Shown here: positions 7,078 to 12,097 of the stretch, piece after piece | Numbering within the stretch: the stretch's first letter is position 1 | Layout: every line of letters begins with the position of its first letter | The notes under the pieces: model-generated | Told to the model about the DNA's origin: nothing | The model's input: only the letters and a program-made list of their open reading frames with translations | Databases searched by the model: none | DNA from: an uncultured Burkholderiales bacterium | GTDB lineage: Bacteria > Pseudomonadota > Gammaproteobacteria > Burkholderiales > Burkholderiaceae_C | Length of the DNA: 12,097 nt | NCBI GenBank assembly: GCA_903926695.1 | Contig: CAIYKK010000744.1 | Location: 1 to 12,097 of the forward strand | Reading direction: 5' to 3' | Position numbers and translations under genes: made by a program

Positions 7078-9012
7078 ATGATCAAGACACTCGTTACTTC
7101 CAAGGGTATCTCCATTAAAGTTGGGCGCGAACTCGGCAAGGGTGGAGAAGGTTCTGTATTTGAGGTTGCTGCGCCACAAGGTCAAGTGGCGAAAATTTAT
7201 CACCATCAGCCTGACATCAAAAAACAAGCCAAACTCACGTTCATGGCCAGCACGGTTGATCAACAACTTTTGGAATACATGACATGGCCGCAAGATACCC
7301 TCCACTCATCACAAAATGGCCCGGTCGTTGGATTTTTGATGTCCAAGGTCACAGGGTGCGATCCTATTCACAAGGTATACAGCCCTGCACACAGGCGTCA
7401 AGATCACCCTAAAGCCACTTGGCGTTTCTTGCTCTATGTAGCACGAAATACTGCAGCAGCCATTGAGGCATTACACGCGCACGGCCATGTTTTGGGAGAT
7501 GTAAATCAAGGCAATGTGATGGTTGGAGCTGACAGCAAGGTTGTCATCATCGACAGTGATTCAATTCAAGTCAATGCACGAGGTACTCTTCATCTTTGCG
7601 AAGTTGGCGTTGCACACTTCACACCGCCAGAACTGCAAGGTTTGTCATCATTTGAAAGTTTTACTCGTACTGCAAATCACGATAATTTTGGATTGGCTTT
7701 ACTCGTGTTTCACATCCTGTTTGGAGGCCGACATCCTTATTCGGGAGTTCCTCTTCAATCTGGTGTTGGAGAAGCACTGGAGAATGACATCAAAAGGTTT
7801 CGTTATGCCTATGCCAAGGATGCCCAATCTAGGGGTATTACACCTCCTCCTCGCTCGATACCAATTTCACTTGTTCCCGCTTCCATAGAGGCTATGTTTG
7901 AACGAGCCTTCACCGAGAAGGGCGTAACAGAAGGGAGGCCAACCGCGAGACAGTGGAAGCAGGCTCTTCATGGCATGCTTGGCCATTTAAAGACGTGCAG
8001 CACTTCTCAAATGCATGCCTATCCAGACCACCTATCCAAGTGTCCCTGGTGTAGTCTAGAACAACAAGGAGTCATTTACTTTCTTGGAACCACCTATATA
8101 TCCACTTCAACCGGATTTGTTCTGACGCAGACCTGGGCATTGATTGAAGCAGTTCCAGTACCACCTTTTATAGTCATACCAAATATTAGTGGGATTCCAG
8201 TTATACCTACGCCAATTCCGTCTTCCGTTACAAATAAAGGAAGTAGTTCCGCATATAGATTTTTCATAATCTTATTTGCAATCGCAGGTTTTTCTCTATT
8301 CCCCAAAATGTGGTTTGTTGTGCTGATTGCTACGTGGATTTTTTGGGTCATGGCCGGATCTACAGGCTCATCAGAGCGAGAACAAGAGCGACGAAACCGA
8401 AAAGGACGTAATGACGAGGCACTGCGCCAATTCAATGCACTTATAGAAAATGCAAAAAAAGAAACCGGGCCAGAACAGTTTAACGCCAAGCGGGAGGGAC
8501 TCAAAACACTTCGGAATGAGTATCAGGAACTTTCATTCTTAGAGAAAAAAGAATTGGACAAGCTCTACTCGACAGCCCAAGATCGTCAAAAGAAAAAATT
8601 TCTTGAACGATTTTTTATTGACTCTTCAGATATTCCAGGCGTCGGCCCTACAAGAAAATCAACTCTTCGCTCATTCGGGATTGAAACTGCAGCCGATATA
8701 AGTAAAAACCGCATACTTCAAATCAGAGGCTTTGGCGATAGCCTGACAAGAGCCCTGACAGATTGGAAAGCAAGTTGTGAACGCAAGTTCGTTTTCAATT
8801 CATCAATCGCTGTACCAGAATCCGATAAAAACATAGTTCGAGCAAAATTTGGTGCTCGAAAAGTTAGCCTAGAAACCGCCTTGAGCGGCGGAGCAGCGGA
8901 ACTCCAGCGCCTTCGACAAATGGTAGTTGCACGCGCCGCATCATTTCAACCGTCCATTGATCAAGCAGCTAAAAAAATGGCTCAAACGCAAAGCGATTTA
9001 ACGTTGTTTTGA
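7078..9012 (+). CDS. yegI: Hanks-type protein kinase with zinc-binding Cys, two membrane segments and HhH domain, YegI-like
   Basis: A 644-residue kinase of the YegI type. The kinase domain (about 10-300) has a glycine loop GKGGEGSV (20-27), an AKIY lysine (K39), a catalytic loop LGDVNQGN (D141, N146) and IIDSDS in place of DFG (D159). LGD replaces HRD, as in divergent bacterial kinases. A Cys/His cluster (C307, H313, CPWC 322-325) could bind zinc. A Pro/Ile-rich stretch precedes two hydrophobic segments (about 393-408 and 411-426), probably a membrane hairpin. A charged, coiled-coil-like region (about 430-510) follows, then a helix-hairpin-helix unit IPGVGPTRKSTLRSFG (519-534) with a second half at IRGFGDSLTRAL (549-560). 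HhH units usually bind DNA non-specifically. The order VWA, phosphatase, kinase and the length match E. coli yegL-pphC-yegI. The target is unknown. Confidence 0.87.
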   Translation: MIKTLVTSKGISIKVGRELGKGGEGSVFEVAAPQGQVAKIYHHQPDIKKQAKLTFMASTVDQQLLEYMTWPQDTLHSSQNGPVVGFLMSKVTGCDPIHKVYSPAHRRQDHPKATWRFLLYVARNTAAAIEALHAHGHVLGDVNQGNVMVGADSKVVIIDSDSIQVNARGTLHLCEVGVAHFTPPELQGLSSFESFTRTANHDNFGLALLVFHILFGGRHPYSGVPLQSGVGEALENDIKRFRYAYAKDAQSRGITPPPRSIPISLVPASIEAMFERAFTEKGVTEGRPTARQWKQALHGMLGHLKTCSTSQMHAYPDHLSKCPWCSLEQQGVIYFLGTTYISTSTGFVLTQTWALIEAVPVPPFIVIPNISGIPVIPTPIPSSVTNKGSSSAYRFFIILFAIAGFSLFPKMWFVVLIATWIFWVMAGSTGSSEREQERRNRKGRNDEALRQFNALIENAKKETGPEQFNAKREGLKTLRNEYQELSFLEKKELDKLYSTAQDRQKKKFLERFFIDSSDIPGVGPTRKSTLRSFGIETAADISKNRILQIRGFGDSLTRALTDWKASCERKFVFNSSIAVPESDKNIVRAKFGARKVSLETALSGGAAELQRLRQMVVARAASFQPSIDQAAKKMAQTQSDLTLF

Positions 9013-9038
9013 CACGTTTTTGAAATGATGCACCAAAC

Positions 9039-9688
9039 TCAACGTCCAGTTGACTGCCCCGCCAGCCACGCCTCAATCAGCGCCGGGTCGTTCACCGTCT
9101 TGAGTTGCTGATAGGCGACTTCGGCCTCGGGAAACCGGCGGCGCAAAAAGTTCAGCCACTGCTTGAAGCGGCCCGCCTGCGAGCGGCGCTCCAGCCGGGC
9201 GCAGACGATGCGCCAAAACTCGGCCAGCAGCGGCAGCAGCTCGGCCCAGGTGATGCCACCGCTCAAGTCACCCACCTTGATCGCCAGCCCCAAACCGGGG
9301 TCGGTGACGATGCCGCGCCCCAGCATCAGCATCTCGCAGCCCGAGGCCTGACGGCAGCGGCGGGCGTCGTCCAGCGTCCAGATTTCGCCGTTGGCCACCA
9401 CGGGGATATTCAGGGCGGCGCGGATGTCGGCGATGCGCTCCCAATACGCGGGCGGGCGATACGCCTGCGCTTTTGTTCGCGCATGCACAACCAGCTCGTC
9501 CGCGCCGCCGTCGGCGATGGCCTGCGCACATTCTTCAGCCCGCGAGTCGTCGTTAAAACCCAGCCGCATCTTGGCCGACACCGGCATGTGTACGGGCACG
9601 GCACGGCGCACGGCGCTGACGATGGCAAAAATGGTTTCCGGCTCGTCGAGCAGCGCCGCGCCGCCGCCGTGGCGATTCACCACCTTGG
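9039..9688 (-). pseudogene. dusC: 5'-truncated tRNA-dihydrouridine synthase (DusC-like)
   Basis: Dus enzymes reduce uridine in tRNA using FMN. This fragment matches the C-terminal two thirds of DusC: VNRHGGGAALL, SAKMRLGF, ELVVHARTKAQAY, PVVANGEIW and LMLGRGIV (FMN/TIM-barrel segments), then the helical tail with FKQWLNFLRRRFPEA. Family members begin about 100 residues earlier. Here the homology stops at the Ala-Lys of the GCP-AK motif (9684-9689), where the sequence switches to the duplicated gh8 3' end. The first half of the barrel and the GCP catalytic cysteine are therefore missing. A GTG at 9683 could start a 214-residue product, but it could not be a working synthase. The gene converges on the kinase gene with 26 bases between the stops and no visible terminator. 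Confidence 0.85.
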
Positions 9689-9995
9689 CCCGCCTCGGGA
9701 ACAGCCCTTTTTTTGTTGGTGCGCCGATGTCAGTCAGCGCGGCGCTTGAACCTTAAGGGTTCCACCAGTTGCCCGAAGCGACGACCAGACTCAGCAACTG
9801 CAGCTCGTTGTCATAGTAGCCATTGCTGGGGTTGGCCGCCGAGTAGGTCCACAGGTTGTTCAGGAACGGCTGGAACTTCGCGTCCACCATCGCTCCGGCG
9901 GTGGCCGGTCCGATAAAGGATGCGTTCGCATAGGTGGCCAGCGCCGTGCCGTTGAGGGCATAGCCCGACATGATGCCCGCCGGGTTGCTGCCGGT
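9689..9995 (-). repeat. 307-bp direct repeat, copy B (displaced gh8 3' fragment)
   Basis: About 97.7% identical to 959-1265. The left junction (9688/9689) corresponds to the loop of the gh8 terminator, so only the right half of that hairpin is present. The right junction is at CCGGT (9991-9995), after which copy A continues into gh8 and copy B continues into the IS607 recombinase gene. Of the four differences in the coding part, three fall on wobble positions (1050, 1089, 1176 in copy A) and one (1093) changes Thr to Asn. Confidence 0.95.
9753..9995 (-). pseudogene. Fragment of GH8 gene (last 80 codons)
   Basis: Encodes the C-terminal 80 residues of the GH8 enzyme, including MSGYALNGTALATYANASF, with a single substitution (Thr to Asn in the PST/NGYY segment) and the same TAA stop. 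It lacks the proton donor, the Asp signature and the signal peptide, and has no start or ribosome site of its own. It is a non-functional by-product of the rearrangement. The complete gene is at 1023-2402. Confidence 0.9.
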
Positions 9996-10437
9996 TCACT
10001 TCTTCAGCTTGCATCACAACAATTTTTCGACCCTGAGCCGCCAGCGCAGATTCAACATATTCAAAACCAAAACGCATCAGTCGATCACGATGTTCGACCA
10101 GGATGGTTTGCACCTGTGCATTGCCCAACAGACGCATCATGCCTTTGCGCTGCCCATCAAGGCCAGAACCCACTTCCTTAACGGCATCAATGATCACCAT
10201 CTTGTTAGAAATGGCGTATTCGGTCAGCCGGGATAACTGACGATCCAGATCAGCCTTTTGGTCATTGCTCGATACACGAGCGTAGAGTGCAACTCCATTG
10301 AATTTGGGTTGCGCCTCCACCACCACAGTACCCGTTGCAAGTTGATAGGCGGGCACAGGCAAAGTCTTGGCCTTCCACATGCGCCATGCGGTTTTATAAC
10401 TGATGCCTTGCAGTTCGGCCCAAACGCTGAGTCTCAT
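9996..10437 (-). pseudogene. 3'-truncated IS607-family serine recombinase (TnpA)
   Basis: IS607 TnpA is a small serine recombinase that moves the element. Residues 1-45 form the N-terminal MerR-like helix-turn-helix (WAELQGISYKTAWRMWKAK), ending in the typical PAYQLATGTVVV. Residues 48-147 form the catalytic domain: YARVSSNDQ with R54 and nucleophile S56, LDRQLSRL, KEVGSGLDGQRKGMMRLL and VEHRDRLMRFGFEYVE. Homology ends at MQAEEVN (142-148). The frame then runs on into the antisense side of the gh8 fragment, giving a chimeric open frame to base 9811. Roughly the last 40-50 residues, the usual C-terminal region with the conserved Arg-rich end, are missing. The ATG is at 10437. tnpB, normally next, is absent. 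Confidence 0.88.
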
Positions 10438-10490
10438 GAGTGAACTTTAGCGCGTTTGGCTACGTTTCTCTATATATCGAACAACTGTTA
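9996..10490 (-). mobile_element. Remnant of an IS607-family element (left end plus partial tnpA)
   Basis: Holds the truncated recombinase gene and the bases upstream of it. On the minus strand these read ACGTAGCCAAACGCGC...AAGTTCACTCATG, a leader I associate with IS607-type elements. The outer boundary is not defined by inverted repeats, which this family lacks. IS607 prefers GG targets, and a G-run on the minus strand (about 10496-10500) next to CTGATAAC is a possible junction. The right end and tnpB are missing. A TnpB-type right end at bases 1-57 is oriented for the opposite strand and so is not simply the other end of this copy. Confidence 0.65.
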
Positions 10491-11320
10491 TCAGCCCCCA
10501 ACACCCCAACCCCCGCCGCCAACTCCAGCCAGCGCAGCGCCGCCGCCTGCAGTGTGGGCGGCTGGCCGGTGGTGAACAGCCTGACCTGACCGGCGCCCAC
10601 TGACCCGTTCAAGCCGCATTCAAGCGACGGCCGCAGCAGCCGCTGGGTCTGGCGGGCGATGGCTTGGCCGTTGTCAATCAGATGCACTTGCGGGCCAACC
10701 AAGGCGCGCAAGTGTTCGCTGGCAAACGGGTAGTGCGTACACCCAAGAACCAGCGTGTCGATCTGCCCGGCTTGCATGCCAAATTGACCCATCGCACCAG
10801 TGTGCTGCGCGCACAGCGCGGCTACGCGGGCCATATCGCCGCTGTCGGCGCTGGTTTCAATCGCGTGGGCCAAGCCGTCGCAGGGCTGGACGATAAAGCG
10901 CACATCCTTCGCGCCGCCCGACTGCGCGGCCAGCAGCGCCTGAAACTTGGCGCTGGCCAGCGTGCTGCGCGTGGCCATCACGCCGATGCGCCCGGTCTGA
11001 CTCAGGGCCACGGCGGGTTTTAAAGCGGGTTCGACGCCGACAAGCGCCAGCGTCGGATGTTCGTCCCGCAGCAAGTGAATAGCGGCGGCGGTGGCCGTGT
11101 TGCAGGCAATCACCAGCGCTTTGACGTTGTGGCGCACCAGATGCTGCACGATAGCGCGGGAGCGCGCCAGCACATGCGCCTCGTCGCGCTCGCCGTAGGG
11201 CGCATGGCCGCTGTCGGCGATATAAATGAAGTCTTCGTGCGGCATCGCGGCCCGCAGCGCTTTTAAAACGCTCAGGCCGCCGATGCCGCTGTCAAACACC
11301 CCAATAGGCTGGCCGCTCAA
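10460..11320 (-). CDS. murI: Glutamate racemase MurI
   Basis: Interconverts L- and D-glutamate in the cytoplasm, supplying D-Glu for peptidoglycan. Seen: GVFDSGIGGLSVL (7-19) with D10/S11, IADSGHAPYGE (35-44), ACNTATAAA (72-80) with catalytic C73, GVEPALKPA, and LGCTHYPF (192-199) with catalytic C194. At 286 residues the length is normal. The start is a TTG (11320-11318) directly before the conserved Ser-Gly-Gln-Pro-Ile-Gly-Val-Phe; no ATG lies between it and the upstream stop at about 11357, and the ribosome site is weak. It lies 36 bases after the fumarase gene on the same strand, so the two are probably co-transcribed. The last residues (about 276-286, ADNSCSIYRET) probably derive from the IS607 left end, so the native C-terminus has been replaced beyond the catalytic fold. 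Confidence 0.92.
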   Translation of the reverse strand: MSGQPIGVFDSGIGGLSVLKALRAAMPHEDFIYIADSGHAPYGERDEAHVLARSRAIVQHLVRHNVKALVIACNTATAAAIHLLRDEHPTLALVGVEPALKPAVALSQTGRIGVMATRSTLASAKFQALLAAQSGGAKDVRFIVQPCDGLAHAIETSADSGDMARVAALCAQHTGAMGQFGMQAGQIDTLVLGCTHYPFASEHLRALVGPQVHLIDNGQAIARQTQRLLRPSLECGLNGSVGAGQVRLFTTGQPPTLQAAALRWLELAAGVGVLGADNSCSIYRET

Positions 11321-11356
11321 GGGTTCAGGTTTCCCGCGCAGGTGTTGCGGCGCTGC

Positions 11357-12097
11357 TTAAGCGGCGGTGACGGGAATGCTCTTGAACTCGCCAGTGGCAA
11401 TCTTTTTCTTCCATTCGGCGGGGCCGGTGATGTGGGCGCTGGTGCCGCCCGAATCAACCGCCACAGTCACCGGCATATCGACTACGTCAAACTCGTAAAT
11501 CGCTTCCATGCCCAAGTCGGCAAAGCCGACGACTTTGGCGGTTTTGATGGCCTTGCTGACCAGGTAGGCGGCGCCGCCGACGGCCATCAGGTAGGCGCTC
11601 TGGTGCTTTTTGATGGCTTCGATGCCTTCTGGGCCGCGCTCGGCCTTGCCGACCATCGAGATCAGGCCGGTTTGCGCCAGCATCATTTCCGTGAAGCCGT
11701 CCATGCGCGTGGCCGTCGTCGGACCAGCCGGGCCGACCGCTTCGCCCTTGACCGGATCGACCGGGCCGACGTAATAAATCACCCGGTTGGTGAAATCAAC
11801 CGGCAGTTTTTCGCCCTTGAGCAGCATGTCGGCAATGCGCTTGTGCGCCGCGTCGCGGCCGGTCAGCATCTTGCCGTTGAGCAGCAAGGTCTGGCCGGGC
11901 GTCCAGCTGGCGACTTCTTCCTTGGTCAGCGTGTTGAGATCGACCTTCTTGCTCTTGACGTAGTCAGGCGTCCAGTTGACATCGGGCCAGGTGTCCAGCG
12001 ACGGCGGCGTCAGATAGACGGGTCCGCTGCCGTCCATCACGAAATGCGCGTGGCGCGTGGCGGCGCAGTTCGGAATCATGGCGACGGGCTTGCTGGC
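11357..12097 (-). CDS. Class I fumarate hydratase (FumA/FumB type), C-terminal part
   Basis: Interconverts fumarate and malate in the TCA cycle using an oxygen-sensitive [4Fe-4S] cluster. The frame stays open to the window edge (ASKPVA before MIPNC), so the 5' end is outside and the Met at 12079 is internal. Visible: PNCAATRHAHF with a Cys that may be a cluster ligand, then DGSGPVYLTPP, and the C-terminal domain with LLLNGKMLTGRDAAHKRI, YYVGPVDPV, VGPAGPTTATRMDGFT and DMPVTVAVDSGGTSAH. These are hallmark motifs of class I fumarases and the related L(+)-tartrate dehydratase beta domain. The long one-chain form and PGQTLLLNG favour fumarase. It ends TAA at 11357, just upstream of murI. Confidence 0.9.
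   Translation of the reverse strand, partial: ASKPVAMIPNCAATRHAHFVMDGSGPVYLTPPSLDTWPDVNWTPDYVKSKKVDLNTLTKEEVASWTPGQTLLLNGKMLTGRDAAHKRIADMLLKGEKLPVDFTNRVIYYVGPVDPVKGEAVGPAGPTTATRMDGFTEMMLAQTGLISMVGKAERGPEGIEAIKKHQSAYLMAVGGAAYLVSKAIKTAKVVGFADLGMEAIYEFDVVDMPVTVAVDSGGTSAHITGPAEWKKKIATGEFKSIPVTAA

Noticed and set aside
9039..9683. Complete 214-residue tRNA-dihydrouridine synthase starting at GTG 9683
   Set aside because: Family members begin about 100 residues earlier, and the catalytic Cys region is replaced by the repeat.
9811..10437. Intact 208-residue resolvase
   Set aside because: The last 60 residues are antisense gh8 sequence, so the gene is truncated, not complete.
1..10490. Bases 1-57 and 9996-10490 as the two ends of one composite element
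   Set aside because: The right end at 1-57 is oriented to the plus strand, while the tnpA remnant reads on the minus strand, so they cannot be the ends of one ordinary IS607 copy.

Overview
The window looks like chromosomal DNA of a betaproteobacterium, most likely Burkholderiales/Comamonadaceae. The reasons are high-GC housekeeping genes with Comamonadaceae-like protein sequence: class I fumarase followed by murI, a DusC-type tRNA-dihydrouridine synthase, and a Burkholderiales-style protein of unknown function. This is a judgement from remembered protein style, not from a search.

Layout. Bases 1-57 are the right end of a TnpB-type IS200/IS605/IS607 element (3' end of its omega-RNA); its transposase genes would lie outside the window. 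A gene of unknown function follows (198-932, +), with a bidirectional hairpin terminator (946-984) shared with the convergent gh8 gene. Two secreted glycoside hydrolases are on the minus strand: a GH8 enzyme (1023-2402) and a large GH5 enzyme with a C-terminal LamG-like domain (3008-5407). A 590-base intergenic region lies between them.

Divergent from these is a compact, visibly AT-richer plus-strand operon (5650-9012). It encodes a von Willebrand A (MIDAS) protein, a PP2C-type phosphatase and a Hanks-type kinase with zinc-ribbon-like cysteines, two membrane segments and a helix-hairpin-helix domain. It corresponds to E. coli yegL-pphC(yegK)-yegI and to the broader TerY-P phosphorylation triads. 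It is the most interesting intact system here and has the marks of a transferred cassette.

Downstream is a rearrangement scar. A dusC gene has lost its 5' half (9039-9688). It is fused to a 307-base second copy of the 3' end of gh8 plus half of its terminator (9689-9995). That copy is fused in turn to an IS607-family serine recombinase gene missing its 3' end (9996-10437). The IS607 left end appears to run into the 3' end of murI (10460-11320). The two 307-base copies are direct repeats 8,730 bases apart and bracket the gh8, gh5 and kinase-operon block. The window ends inside a class I fumarate hydratase gene (11357-12097, -), upstream of murI on the same strand.

Functionally, the two glycosidases probably act on an extracytoplasmic beta-glucan or related polysaccharide. 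The triad is a self-contained phosphorylation module (kinase, phosphatase, metal-ion adhesion-domain adaptor) with an unknown target. murI and fumarase are ordinary housekeeping genes next to mobile-element debris.
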